Notes under the pieces: model-generated
Seen by the model: only the letters and a program-made list of their open reading frames with translations
Told to the model about the DNA's origin: nothing
Databases searched by the model: none
Position numbers and translations under genes: made by a program
Assembly (NCBI RefSeq): GCF_900141745.1
Contig: NZ_FSRM01000002.1
Span: 1,612,001-1,676,000, forward strand
Source: Paraburkholderia phenazinium
Lineage (GTDB): Bacteria > Pseudomonadota > Gammaproteobacteria > Burkholderiales > Burkholderiaceae
DNA length: 64,000 nt
Direction: 5' to 3'
In this document: piece by piece, positions 28,119-37,029 of the stretch
Numbering within the stretch: the first letter of the stretch is position 1
How the letters are laid out: every line of letters starts with the position of its first letter

Positions 28119-29882
28119 CTATCCCTGCACGCAGGTAAACGACGTCGCGCTGTTCACGTCACCCGCGCCGTTATAGCTAGGCCACGCCGGATACTGGCAC
28201 AGCGGCCGCGTGCGTCCCGGCACGCCCGCGGTATCGGTGTCCACCTGATGTACCGGCGGCGTCCCGTGCTCGACCCAGTTCTCCAGCGCCGCGAGCGAGT
28301 CCCATGACGCGTTGAACTCGGTGCCGATCCCGTGCTGCATCCCCGGAATCTCGTAGAAGCGCACGAACGACTCGACGGCGCTAAAGCCCATCGTGAACAG
28401 CAAGCGCTGATAGTAGATCTCGGTGGCCCGCGTGCTGACGGTCTGGTCCACGGTGCCGTGCGCCATCAGCAACTTGCCACCGCGTCGCATGAAGGGGGTC
28501 AGGTTCGCATCGGTCGCGTCGAGTCCCGACAGCATGCTGATCCGCCCGGACCATTGACCGGCGAGCGCCGGATTGAACGTCAGTGAATCGAAGTTCGGGT
28601 TGCCCATCACCGTGTAGCGGACGAACTGGTCGCTGATCTGTCCGTCGAACATCGCAGTGCTCTGCAGCGGATACGACGGCTGCGTCGTACCGAGCGCGAG
28701 CTCCGTGATCGTCGCCTCGAGCGGCGAACTGCTGCCCACCCCCAGATCGGCGCCATACACGTTATAGCCCGGATACTGCGTTTCGCCGTTTTCGAGCGGA
28801 TACCCAAAGACGAGCGGGGTGTTCATCGTGTTGAGCGCCGCGATCTGCCGGTCCGACAGGCACGTGTCTCCCCGTGCCGCACCGCCGGCGCAGCGCAATG
28901 GCTTGCCGTCGACATGGGCCGTCGCCGGATTGAACGTCGAGTTGCACGCCTGCACGTTGCTGATCAACCCGTCCTCGACGCCGTCGAGCCCATCGCACAC
29001 CTGCATCACCGCTTTCAGGAGCAGCGCGCGCTGTGCTGTGTCGAGGTACGCGCCCGGCGCGGTGAAACCTTCCGTCGCGCGCAACTGCTGCAGGCTCAGC
29101 GTCGTGAAGTCATACGCGGGGTAGAAAGCGATCACACCGTTCCAGTCCTGTGGCCAGCGCTGCGCGACGGTCAGCGCCTCGCGGCCGCCAGTCGAGCCGC
29201 CCGCGAAGTACGCCTTGTACGGATGCGTGCCGTAATGCTTGTCGATGATCACGAGCGCGGCGTCGTGCGTCTTCTTCAGGGCTTCGCCCATGAAGTTGTC
29301 GTACGCCTCGGCGTTGACGGAGAACGCGCCGTTCACCGAGCCGTTCGTCGCCTCGTGCCCGGAATCGCTCGCGAACACCGCGTAGCCGCGCGACAACGGT
29401 CCCGGCAGATTGGCCGGCGCGCTCGGCACGTTCCCGGTCACGGCTGGAATCGAGCCGTCGAACCCGCCGCCGCCGAGCATCAGGATCTTGCCGTTCCACT
29501 GGTCCGGCAACGCGACGTTGAACAGGATATCCGGGGCGGACGGATCGACCGGACGAATCGCGCCGGCCACGAGGCAGTATGACCCGGTAGCTGTCGCTCC
29601 GGTGCCGCTCGCCGCCACCTGTGTCGTTGATGTGACGATGGCACCGGTTGTCGGCAGGCCGATCTCGCGGGCCGGGATGGTCAACCCGTTTAGTTGCGGA
29701 CAGCTTGTTTTTGACGGCGGAGGTGGCCCGTGTGGTCCGCATTCCGCGTCCCGGCATGGACCATCCGTCGTCTCCGAATACGTACCGCCGCTCGACATGG
29801 CGCACAGTACAAGCACACAGAATGCACCCAGCCACGACGGCGCGCGCCCACGCGTGCGCCACAGCCTGCTTCTCGAGTTCAT
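28119..29882 (-). CDS. Tannase/feruloyl esterase-family exported hydrolase
   Basis: 587 aa from ATG 29882, chosen for GGAAGGAG 8 nt upstream (a TTG at 29900 lies in that site). A signal peptide (WLGAFCVLVLCAMSSGGTYS) is followed by the tannase domain: GGGGFDGSIP, AVFASDSGHEA, the nucleophile AGGSTGGREALTVAQRWP, FYPAYDF, CDGLDGVEDGLI (calcium loop and acid), and PGMQHGIG with the catalytic His. The family cleaves gallate or ferulate esters outside the cytoplasm, releasing aromatic acids. A tannase does not obviously feed the neighbouring operons. It is flanked by an IS1182 relic and a 920-bp gene-free stretch, and is possibly a single-gene acquisition. Confidence 0.9.
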   Translation of the reverse strand: MNSRSRLWRTRGRAPSWLGAFCVLVLCAMSSGGTYSETTDGPCRDAECGPHGPPPPSKTSCPQLNGLTIPAREIGLPTTGAIVTSTTQVAASGTGATATGSYCLVAGAIRPVDPSAPDILFNVALPDQWNGKILMLGGGGFDGSIPAVTGNVPSAPANLPGPLSRGYAVFASDSGHEATNGSVNGAFSVNAEAYDNFMGEALKKTHDAALVIIDKHYGTHPYKAYFAGGSTGGREALTVAQRWPQDWNGVIAFYPAYDFTTLSLQQLRATEGFTAPGAYLDTAQRALLLKAVMQVCDGLDGVEDGLISNVQACNSTFNPATAHVDGKPLRCAGGAARGDTCLSDRQIAALNTMNTPLVFGYPLENGETQYPGYNVYGADLGVGSSSPLEATITELALGTTQPSYPLQSTAMFDGQISDQFVRYTVMGNPNFDSLTFNPALAGQWSGRISMLSGLDATDANLTPFMRRGGKLLMAHGTVDQTVSTRATEIYYQRLLFTMGFSAVESFVRFYEIPGMQHGIGTEFNASWDSLAALENWVEHGTPPVHQVDTDTAGVPGRTRPLCQYPAWPSYNGAGDVNSATSFTCVQG

Positions 29883-30863
29883 CGTCTTGTCTCCTTCCAA
29901 TGAGGCCTGAAGACGGTGCCGGACGTTGCGGCATCAGGCCCATGCCGTAGCGTACACACGACCCTTATCCATCCCGGGTCAACTGCGCGACCACCGCGTG
30001 CACCACCATCAGCAGCGTGCTGCGCGCGATTGCCGCCCGGCCCCGCATACTCGAACCTGCCGTCAACCTGATGGAAGACCTTCGACGGCCCGTCGACGTA
30101 ATGCTCGAAGGCCGTCGCATTCGCACTCTCGCCGCGGTCCGGCAGAGCCCACTGGGCTCCGTTGTTGCAGGCTAAACGGCGACGGCTTGCCCAGCATGCC
30201 CGCCGCAACGCTCGCGAAGGAGACTGTTCAATACATGATAGTCGCTAACGCGTGCGGCAAGCGGCCAAGAACGGTCCGTCGGCTCTACCGTACGAATCGT
30301 CGACAATGACTGTGTCGAAACAAACCCAGGCAGGCGCACGGGGAGCGGGAGATGAACGAGGTACTCCAGCCGATATTTATCGCTGTTGCATGGATACACG
30401 ATTTCGAGACGGTTGGGATGGATACACCGTAACCGGTCTTTTAACCACGTCCCTCAGAGGTTGGGAGCAGCAGACAGTGCCCATGGCATGAACGTCTTCG
30501 CGATTACGTCCGCGAACAACTTTTCCCGTGACGCATTCTGCTCTAGGAGACGCTTTGTGGAGGGACCGGCCTGCGCGCTTCTGTTTCTCGTGCCGCATCG
30601 CGTGAACCCGATCGCACAGTAGTTGAAAACTATGTGGCCGGCGGCCGGATTCCTGCGACGGCCCGCGGACTGACCAGCATGGGCAGTTAGACGCAGCGTA
30701 AGGCCTGATCTGGTTTGACCAGATTGGGCCTTACGCGTAAGCTACATGGCGCGCTGGGTGCTTGCCCTGCGAAGCGGTGCAAGGCCCGTGAATGGTGGCT
30801 GTTGCGCCAGTCCGATGCACCTAAAGGCAATAGTGCCAGTTCTGCATATTGAGCGGTGACTGC
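29883..30863. other. Gene-free region containing a large inverted repeat
   Basis: No convincing gene in about 980 bp. One minus-strand frame near 30180-30040 reads AFEHYVDGPSKVFHQVDGRF but matches nothing I can name and lacks a start context. The notable element is the 41-bp inverted repeat at 30696-30736, about 130 bp before the GntR gene. Confidence 0.4.
30696..30736 (+). promoter_or_regulatory. Inverted repeat with ATCTGGTnnnACCAGAT core, upstream of FadR-type regulator
   Basis: The core ATCTGGTTTGACCAGAT is at 30708-30724. The palindrome extends outward with GCGTAAGGCC on the left (30696-30705) and GGCCTTACGC on the right (30727-30736), giving 19-nt arms with two mismatches around a 3-nt centre. 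The same core with a different centre occurs at 34442-34458 in front of the hydroxy-acid operon. Best explained as the operator of the GntR protein at 30864; the long arms might also form an RNA hairpin. Confidence 0.65.
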
Positions 30864-31622
30864 ATGATGGAAAACGTTCGTCAACTCGTCCGTCTGATTC
30901 AGGAGCGTGGTTTTGGACCGGGCGACAAGCTGCCGTCTGAACGCGAGATGTCGGAAATGTTTCGCATGAGTCGTGGAGCGCTGCGGGAAGCACTCATCCG
31001 GCTGGACACTTTGCGAATCGTCGACGCGCGGCCGAAATCCGGCATTTTTCTTCGCGCCGACTCAGCCGAAACAAGCATTGAAGCGATGGTTTTATTTGCC
31101 GAGGCCGATACGCCCCTGAGCCCTGACGAGGTGATCCAGTCCGTGGAGTTGCGGCGATTGCTTGAGGTTCAGGCGGTGAGACTCGCGTGCGAGCGCCGAA
31201 CCGATGCGGACCTGAACAAGCTCTCCGCGATTCTCAAACGTTGCATCGAGGCACGTGGCGACGGTCACGCACTCGCAGCACTCGACGCGGAGTTCCATCT
31301 GGCAATCGTATCGGCCACTCAAAACGACGTCTTCGTGCGCTTCGTAAACGTCTTCTATCTGATGTCGAAGAAGCGTCGCGAGGTCTACTTTTCGTCAGAC
31401 GAGCATTGCCGCAAGTCGGTTGCCGATCACCGCAAGTTGCTTGGCGCGATCGCCGCGAGAAACATTGAAGAAGCCGAGACGATACTGCGGCAGCACATTA
31501 AAGGTGTTGATGTGTACTTCCGCACGTTGTTTGCAACGGAGAATGACGAAGAACAAGGTGCGGACAAACTTGCGGCGCCGGGTCGAAAGCGCAAACGTGC
31601 CGCTACGAAAGAGTTCGCCTGA
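30864..31622 (+). CDS. GntR-family transcriptional regulator (FadR subfamily)
   Basis: 252 aa from ATG 30864 (ATG 30867 equally possible). N-terminal winged HTH: LVRLIQERGFGPGDKLPSER, EMFRMSRGALREALIRLDTL. C-terminal FCD domain: SVELRRLLEVQAVRLACERR, LDAEFHLAIVSATQND, HCRKSVADHRKLLGAIAARN, with the metal-site histidines of this fold. A basic tail (GRKRKRAATKEFA) ends it. Regulators of this type respond to sugar acids or hydroxy acids. Its likely operator occurs in its own upstream region and before the 34371 operon. Confidence 0.9.
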   Translation: MMENVRQLVRLIQERGFGPGDKLPSEREMSEMFRMSRGALREALIRLDTLRIVDARPKSGIFLRADSAETSIEAMVLFAEADTPLSPDEVIQSVELRRLLEVQAVRLACERRTDADLNKLSAILKRCIEARGDGHALAALDAEFHLAIVSATQNDVFVRFVNVFYLMSKKRREVYFSSDEHCRKSVADHRKLLGAIAARNIEEAETILRQHIKGVDVYFRTLFATENDEEQGADKLAAPGRKRKRAATKEFA

Positions 31623-31737
31623 GGCAACAGACCGCCTGTCAACGGGGCAGGCAGCGCGTTTCAGCCAGACTCCGCCCGCAATCTACCTGAAGTAGAGAGT
31701 GCCGGAGGTCAAATCTTATCTGGCTCTGCGGGGTCGC

Positions 31738-32145
31738 TCAGGGTTTTGACGCAGGGTTCGTCGCGAAATCGCCAGGTGAAACGATTTCCAGCTGTTCGAA
31801 ATCGTCACTGTTGCCTAATACCTGATGTCGCACCCCGGACGGGAAATAGCACGACGATCCCGGTACAAGGCGCACAACACCAATATCTTCGAACTCGAAG
31901 TCGATCCATCCGCGAAGTACAAACACCAGTTGGAAGGTTGTTTCATGGGTGTGCCATTCTGCCTCCCCCTGTTTGCCCGGCACCGCCCGAATTACGTGCG
32001 CAGTGTAAGCGCCGGACGTAGCCTCCTTTAAGCCTGTGTCGCGATATGTAAAATATTCTCTTAATTCATGTTCGATATCCGAACCATCTGCAGCGACGTG
32101 CCGCACCGAGGTCCTGCCAACGACGGCTTGAATTTGCTCTGACAT
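31738..32145 (-). CDS. Cupin-domain protein
   Basis: 135 aa from ATG 32145, placed by the AGGAG ribosome site; the longer frame to 32394 would overlap the upstream gene. Cupin motifs: EWHTHETTFQLVFVLRGWIDFEFEDIG in pieces (HTH...E metal ligands) and GSSCYFPSGVRHQVLG (second motif with His). Third gene of the minus-strand hydroxy-acid operon (34371, 33343, 32145). Function unknown; small cupins in such operons may be isomerases or act on unstable intermediates. Confidence 0.82.
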   Translation of the reverse strand: MSEQIQAVVGRTSVRHVAADGSDIEHELREYFTYRDTGLKEATSGAYTAHVIRAVPGKQGEAEWHTHETTFQLVFVLRGWIDFEFEDIGVVRLVPGSSCYFPSGVRHQVLGNSDDFEQLEIVSPGDFATNPASKP

Positions 32146-32209
32146 GCTTGCTCCTTCGATTGTTGGAAATAAAATGAATCGATCACGTTGACACATATTG
32201 CCGTGAACA

Positions 32210-33343
32210 TTAAACGAAGCTAGGCCCAGTCGAGCCGCTATGGTGGCGGATAAAATCTTCGTCAACTTCAATGCCGATTCCAGGGCGCTCGCCAGGCCGT
32301 AGCGTACCTTGGTGATCAATGTCGAAACGGAAGTCGACGAGCTGATCGCGAAGCGGATTGTGAACGGAACAGTCGGCCTCGAAATATCCTGCATTGTCGA
32401 TGGAACACAGTACGTGTAGCGTGGCCGCCATGTTGATGCCCATGCTCGAGTGGCAGTGGATGGGGAGTTTTTGCGCAGACGCCATCGCAGCCACCTTTAG
32501 CATCTCCGAAACGCCGCCCACCTTGGAGAGATCCGGCTGGAGGACCGTCACGCATTCTGCGTCAATCAGTTGTGCAAACTCATATCGGGTGAAGTGATTC
32601 TCGCCGGCGGCAAGCTCGAAGCGCGACATTCGTTTCGCATCCCGGTAGCTGCGATAGTCGTGTGCAGGAAAGGCTTCTTCTAACCAACGAATGCGCGCCT
32701 CTTCAAAGTACGGTGCGACCGCATAAAAGTCCGACAGTGAATACGCAACGTTCGCATCGGTAAGTATCTCTACATCTGCGAAATGCGAGCGCACGGCTCT
32801 CACGCGGTCAATATCGGATCTCGGTGAATCCCCAATGCGGAGTTTGACGGCGGAAAATCCCCGTTCAATCATGAGGGCGACCTCTTCAACCAGCGCTCCT
32901 GGATCCTGAAATCCGAGGCAGATACCGCCCGCATACGCACGCACGTCCCGCGCGGCACCGCCAAGAAGACGGTATAGAGGCCACCCGACGGCTTTGCCGC
33001 GGATGTCCCACAAGGCGATATCTATGCCGCTCATCGCCGCGGCACAAGCCGCTCCCATGCCATGCGACGCAAGCTGATAGCGGTAGATTTGCGACCAGAC
33101 GCCGTTTACGTCAGTCGCGTCAAACCCGAGTACAAGTTGCTTTAACGTCGTGTTAACCAGCGTGGCGACCGCCAGATGCGCGCGCGCATGATGGGATTCT
33201 CCCCAGCCGACGATCCCCTCATCAGTTGTGACTTTCACGACGACCGTGTCGCGCTTGACCATTTTGCCAATACCGAGGCGAACTTGATGTGCCTCCGGCA
33301 CGGGCGAAGTGACCGGATATGCAATGATGTCTGTGATTTTCAT
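32210..33343 (-). CDS. Mandelate racemase/muconate lactonizing enzyme-family protein (enolase superfamily, probable sugar-acid dehydratase)
   Basis: 377 aa from ATG 33343, which matches the family N-terminus (MKITDIIAYPVTSP). The capping domain is followed by the barrel with VKLRIGDSPRSDIDRV (lysine base), ILTDANVAYS (metal Asp), WLEEAFPAHD (metal Glu), LAAGENH (metal Glu), LQPDLSKVGGVSEM and PIHCHSSMGINMA with histidine. This residue set fits acid-sugar dehydratases. Located between a 2-hydroxyacid dehydrogenase and a cupin, 35 bp after the former. Exact substrate (galactonate, rhamnonate, arabinonate or other) cannot be told. Confidence 0.87.
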   Translation of the reverse strand: MKITDIIAYPVTSPVPEAHQVRLGIGKMVKRDTVVVKVTTDEGIVGWGESHHARAHLAVATLVNTTLKQLVLGFDATDVNGVWSQIYRYQLASHGMGAACAAAMSGIDIALWDIRGKAVGWPLYRLLGGAARDVRAYAGGICLGFQDPGALVEEVALMIERGFSAVKLRIGDSPRSDIDRVRAVRSHFADVEILTDANVAYSLSDFYAVAPYFEEARIRWLEEAFPAHDYRSYRDAKRMSRFELAAGENHFTRYEFAQLIDAECVTVLQPDLSKVGGVSEMLKVAAMASAQKLPIHCHSSMGINMAATLHVLCSIDNAGYFEADCSVHNPLRDQLVDFRFDIDHQGTLRPGERPGIGIEVDEDFIRHHSGSTGPSFV

Positions 33344-33378
33344 ATTTTTTAAGTAGCTGACAGAACAGGGCTGACTGC

Positions 33379-34371
33379 TCAGCGTGGGGAGCGCAGATTC
33401 CAGCGCTCCAGGTAGTGGTCCCAGATTTCCGGATTGACCAGATTCGTGGGACACCGGCCATGCAAGACATCGAGCACGGCCTGCGCCGAGCCCACACTCA
33501 TGCGCGCGACACTCTCCTGGGTAAGCGCTGCTGTATGGGGCGTAACGAGCACATTGTCGCGTTGCAGGTAGGGATGGTCTGCGGCGAGTGGCTCAGGTTC
33601 GAACACATCTAGCGCTGCTCCAGCGAGCCGATTTTCACTCAGTGCCTCTAGCAATGCGGAGTCGTCGACGAGACCGCCCCGTGCGGCGTTGATGAGATAA
33701 GCCTGTGGTTTGACCAGACCAAGAAGTTGTGCATTGACCAGATGTTGCGTGGACGGCAGGAGCGGTGCGTGTAGCGTAATGAAATCGGACTCGCTGAACA
33801 CGCTCTCAAGAGACGTCTGTACGATGAAATCAGGTAACGTGGCTTGGGTCGCGACGTCGTACCCGAGCACTCGCATGCCGAAACCATGGTGCAGTGCTGT
33901 TGCGACACCGAGACCGATGCGTCCAAGTCCAACGATCCCCACGGCTCGGCCCCGAAGTTCCAAGCCGTGATACGCCTGCCTGACGGACCAACCCTCGCGT
34001 TTGAGCAGGCCGGGTATGCGGTGAAAGTCGCGCGCAAGCGCGAAGAGCGCGCCGACTACATGCTCCACCACCGCCTGCGTATTCGAGTCTGGAAGATTGG
34101 CAACAGGAATGCCGGCTTCAGTCGCCTGACTAACCGGGATGAAATCAAGCCCGACGCCGTGGCGCACAATAGCCTTTAGTCGCGCGGCCTTCGTAAATAT
34201 GTCATCGGGCAGGCGAACGCGCACGATCAGCGCGTCGATATCCGCCATGTATCGTCGCAGCGTGTCCGCCCGGTCATCTGGTGGAACTATCAGCTCGCAC
34301 AAAGGAGCCAGCATTTCAGACCCGAGCGGATCGATTTTGCTCGTAGAAAGAACGCGAAACTTGCGATGCAT
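33379..34371 (-). CDS. D-2-hydroxyacid dehydrogenase (NAD-dependent, SerA/GhrB-like)
   Basis: 330 aa from ATG 34371 with GAGGG upstream. NAD motif GIVGLGRIGLGVA (about residues 147-159) and catalytic residues Arg in NAARGGLVDD, Glu in DVFEPEPL and His in VTPHTAALT are all present. The family interconverts 2-keto and D-2-hydroxy acids. First gene of an operon with the enolase-family dehydratase and cupin; the palindrome ATCTGGTACAACCAGAT lies 71 bp upstream of its start, pointing to control by the FadR-type protein at 30864. Confidence 0.9.
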   Translation of the reverse strand: MHRKFRVLSTSKIDPLGSEMLAPLCELIVPPDDRADTLRRYMADIDALIVRVRLPDDIFTKAARLKAIVRHGVGLDFIPVSQATEAGIPVANLPDSNTQAVVEHVVGALFALARDFHRIPGLLKREGWSVRQAYHGLELRGRAVGIVGLGRIGLGVATALHHGFGMRVLGYDVATQATLPDFIVQTSLESVFSESDFITLHAPLLPSTQHLVNAQLLGLVKPQAYLINAARGGLVDDSALLEALSENRLAGAALDVFEPEPLAADHPYLQRDNVLVTPHTAALTQESVARMSVGSAQAVLDVLHGRCPTNLVNPEIWDHYLERWNLRSPR

Positions 34372-34441
34372 GTTTATCCCTCGGTGAAGCCGCAGAAAAA
34401 TGTCCTCGCACGCAAATATACGTTGTCCCATTTTTTGCCAT

Positions 34442-34458
34442 ATCTGGTACAACCAGAT
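34442..34458 (-). promoter_or_regulatory. Palindromic operator ATCTGGTacaACCAGAT before the hydroxy-acid operon
   Basis: A perfect 7+3+7 palindrome identical in its arms to the one at 30708-30724. It sits between the divergent genes at 34371 (-) and 34642 (+). A degraded version, TTCTGGTACAACCAATA, lies at 34601-34617 close to the plus-strand gene. Recurrence of a 14-of-14-arm match is unlikely by chance. Confidence 0.65.
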
Positions 34459-34600
34459 GGTAGTTTCAAAAAACGGCGAAGTCAATTTATCGCCCCAATC
34501 CCCTCAGGCCTCGACCCACGGACGAATCGTTGCAATCCATGCAATGTATCAGCCTGACCCGGGAAATCGAAAATTGACCTCTCAGGTCCGACCATGTAAG

Positions 34601-34617
34601 TTCTGGTACAACCAATA
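34601..34617 (+). promoter_or_regulatory. Partial operator copy before the truncated 34642 gene
   Basis: TTCTGGTACAACCAATA shares TCTGGTACAACCA with the perfect palindrome at 34442 but has lost the right end. It lies 25 bp upstream of the start codon of the truncated dehydrogenase gene, as expected for a repressor site. Confidence 0.45.
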
Positions 34618-34641
34618 TGGGGCGTGCGAAAGGAAATTGCC

Positions 34642-34935
34642 ATGCAACGAAAAGTGGGGGTGGTTGGCTTGGGCGCGATGGGAAGGGGAGTGGCCACCTC
34701 CCTTTTGCGGGCGGGGTTTGACGTTTTCGTCAAGGACCTCGGCCTGGTCCAGCAGATAGTGAGAAGCGCGAATTTCAGCGCGGTACTCGCCGAACGTGCT
34801 TTCGGGCTTTTCCAGTCAGCGGCCGATGCTGGGCACGGGGCTGATGACGATACCGCCGGTAGTCCAGATGTACGAAGGCGCCCGAACGCCCGTGTAGCGG
34901 CAAGAGGTGCATTACGATCGGGCGGATCGATTTAG
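34642..34935 (+). pseudogene. 3-hydroxyisobutyrate/tartronate-semialdehyde reductase-like gene, truncated
   Basis: Starting at ATG 34642 (AAAGGAA upstream) the frame reads QRKVGVVGLGAMGRGVATSL and LLRAGFDVFVKD, a textbook NADP-binding start of the 6-phosphogluconate-dehydrogenase superfamily (GarR/MmsB-like). After about 33 residues homology ends and the sequence becomes compositionally random until a stop at 34935, against a normal length near 295. Only the N-terminus survives. The gene keeps a partial operator, so it was probably once part of the same regulon. Confidence 0.7.
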
Positions 34936-35047
34936 TCTTTACGTCTCACGCACCGCAATTCCGATGCAAAGTGACCGCAGTGGTCTGTACGCACTGCAAT
35001 GCCGGGGCGATATCCCCATGTTTTCCCACTACTGTCTAACACTGCAT

Positions 35048-35839
35048 ATGAAAATTTCTGATTCCAGATTCCTCGCAGGCAAAGCGGCCGTCGTTACCGG
35101 ATCGACGAGTGGCATCGGGCTGGGAATTGCAACCGCCTTGGCCCGTGCGGGTGCGAACCTGGTGTTGAACGGATTCGGCGACGTTAAAGAAGCCGTTGCC
35201 ACGGTCGAAACGTCGGGCGTGAACGTCGTGCATCACGCCGCTGATATGACGAGGCCGGCCGAAATCGAAGCAATGATAAATTTTGCAGTCCAAACGTTTG
35301 GCGGTGTCGACATACTGGTCAACAATGCCGGAATCCAGTTTGTCGAGCGGATCGATTTGTTTCCTGTGGCAAGCTGGGATTCAATCATCGCCATCAACCT
35401 GAGTTCGGCATTTCACACAATGCGGCTCGCACTACCAGCGATGCGCGAACGGGGTTGGGGACGGGTCATCAATATCGCGTCGGTTCACGGCCTTGTCGGC
35501 TCTGTTGGGAAATCTGCATATGTAGCAGCAAAGCACGGCGTCGTTGGATTGACAAAGGTCGCCGCGCTGGAAAGCGCACGCTCAGGTGTCACGGTGAATG
35601 CTATTTGCCCCGGTATGGTGTTGACACCTCTATTGCAGAAGCAAATCGACGATTTCGCTGTGCGTGAATCGCTGTCGCCAGACGAAGCAAGTGCGAGATT
35701 TCTTGGAGAAAAACAACCCTCTCAGCAATTTGTAACTCCTGATCAAATCGGCGATCTCGCCGTATTCTTGTGCTCCCCATCCGCCAATGAGATGCGAGGA
35801 TCCGCGCTGCAAATCGATGGCGGATGGAGCGCGCAATAA
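35048..35839 (+). CDS. SDR-family oxidoreductase, 3-hydroxybutyrate dehydrogenase-like
   Basis: 263 aa from ATG 35048, which aligns with the family start (KISDSRFLAGKAAVVTG). Cofactor motif TGSTSGIGLGIA, NNAG (about residue 93), catalytic Ser in NIASVHGLVGS and YVAAK. The signature GVTVNAICPGMVLTPL and the QPSQQFVTPDQIG segment match D-3-hydroxybutyrate dehydrogenases (BdhA), which produce acetoacetate using NAD. Here the neighbouring sugar-acid genes leave open another hydroxy-acid substrate. Ribosome site not obvious. Confidence 0.82.
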   Translation: MKISDSRFLAGKAAVVTGSTSGIGLGIATALARAGANLVLNGFGDVKEAVATVETSGVNVVHHAADMTRPAEIEAMINFAVQTFGGVDILVNNAGIQFVERIDLFPVASWDSIIAINLSSAFHTMRLALPAMRERGWGRVINIASVHGLVGSVGKSAYVAAKHGVVGLTKVAALESARSGVTVNAICPGMVLTPLLQKQIDDFAVRESLSPDEASARFLGEKQPSQQFVTPDQIGDLAVFLCSPSANEMRGSALQIDGGWSAQ

Positions 35840-36419
35840 GGTCGCATCGAAGCGCGCATGTCATGCCACAAAATTCCGCGATGCTTCACGTCTCCCGGGT
35901 GCACTCTTCGAGACTGAAAACAAACGACTCGTAGGGTCATCCGGTGACGTGTCTCAAACCCATTTCGCACGTGCGGTTTGAGGAGACACACGCGTCGGCC
36001 GTATTCATCTCCACGTATGCATCTTCTTCCCTTGTGGCCGAGGCTACGAGTTCCGGATGTAGCCCCTCTGTCACCCACGGCGCCGCAGCAGGTAGCGCCA
36101 ATCGGAATGGCAACCTCTTGCGCCACGACCGCTTCACCACTCGAGTCTTCCGCCTTCGGCGGAAGAAAGTGGATCACAAGGGCCTCGCTGTCGATCCGCT
36201 CCCACATCAGCGACTGGGGCAGTTTTGCACGGGTGCTAACAGTTAGTTACCGGTTTAGGAATTCCTTTTCATGAGTAATAAAAATACACTGCGGAGGAGA
36301 TACGGTCACTTTGACAACCGGAGATAAACAGGGCCATCGAGTTGTGGGCGATCAAGGCGACAATCGATCCGCTGATAAAAAATGGTGATCAGGAATCCAT
36401 AAAAGTTTAGATTTAAAAA
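35840..36419. other. Gene-free region with a perfect hairpin
   Basis: No recognisable gene in 580 bp. A perfect 8-bp stem CTTCCGCC-ttc-GGCGGAAG is at 36147-36165. The 3' end is AT-rich and should hold the promoter of the small lipoprotein gene. Confidence 0.4.
36147..36165. terminator. Perfect hairpin CTTCCGCC/GGCGGAAG
   Basis: 8-bp stem with 3-nt loop, about 310 bp after the SDR stop. Followed by AAAG rather than a T-run, so a terminator role is only possible. Confidence 0.35.
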
Positions 36420-36698
36420 ATGCGACTAACATTACCCATACTTTATGCTATCGCGCTTGCGGGATGCGCGACCAGCTCGGACGTAACTTCGACAGAGCAC
36501 GGGCACTGGGCCGTGTCGGCGCGCGGCAACCTTAACTCGGAATTTATTTCATGGGCAAGTGTAAAGAATTCGGCCACGGGCCGTGCCAAAGCGTACTGTA
36601 GTAGCCAGGGCAAGCAGGTGAGGGAAGTCGACACATCCACTGACGGCATGATGCGTTTATCGCGTGACCAGGTCACAGTCGTCTTTGACTGTGTTTAG
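36420..36698 (+). CDS. Small putative lipoprotein
   Basis: 92 aa. A short signal sequence with lipobox (RLTLPILYAIALAGC, cysteine at about 16) marks it as a lipoprotein. The mature part is small, hydrophilic, with a Cys pair (YCSSQ and FDC at the end) that could form a disulfide. Small proteins of this pattern are common in Burkholderia envelopes with no known role. It stands alone between the SDR and the aldehyde dehydrogenase operon. Confidence 0.6.
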   Translation: MRLTLPILYAIALAGCATSSDVTSTEHGHWAVSARGNLNSEFISWASVKNSATGRAKAYCSSQGKQVREVDTSTDGMMRLSRDQVTVVFDCV

Positions 36699-37029
36699 GT
36701 AGCGCGCGGCGGCCCTTGACGTCAGTGCCACACACTTCCCGTTGCTCGCGGTCTATCGCCACGTGAAAGGTCTGGCCCTTGTCATCGAGGTTACCTCTTC
36801 CGGCCAGGTCTGATTCAAGGGGCGCAGCCGTTATATTTCATTGACTCGCGCAGGCCGTACACGCAGCCAGAAGTCGTATCCATCAAAATGAGCTCATCGT
36901 AGGAAGGGGTACTTCAGCATCCGAATCCCGGGAAGCTGTTCGAGCCCATGTCGTTTCGCGGTTGGCTAGGATCACTCGCCATCTCGAACTGATGAACTGG
37001 GTCTCGCGTGCAACCTGGTCTCACTAGAT
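36699..37029. other. Intergenic region
   Basis: 331 bp between convergent genes; no gene, repeat or clear terminator was seen. Confidence 0.4.

Noticed and set aside
29879..30208. Minus-strand frame with AFEHYVDGPSKVFHQVDGRF
   Set aside because: Looks somewhat protein-like but lacks a start context and overlaps the ribosome site region of the tannase-family gene; not supportable.
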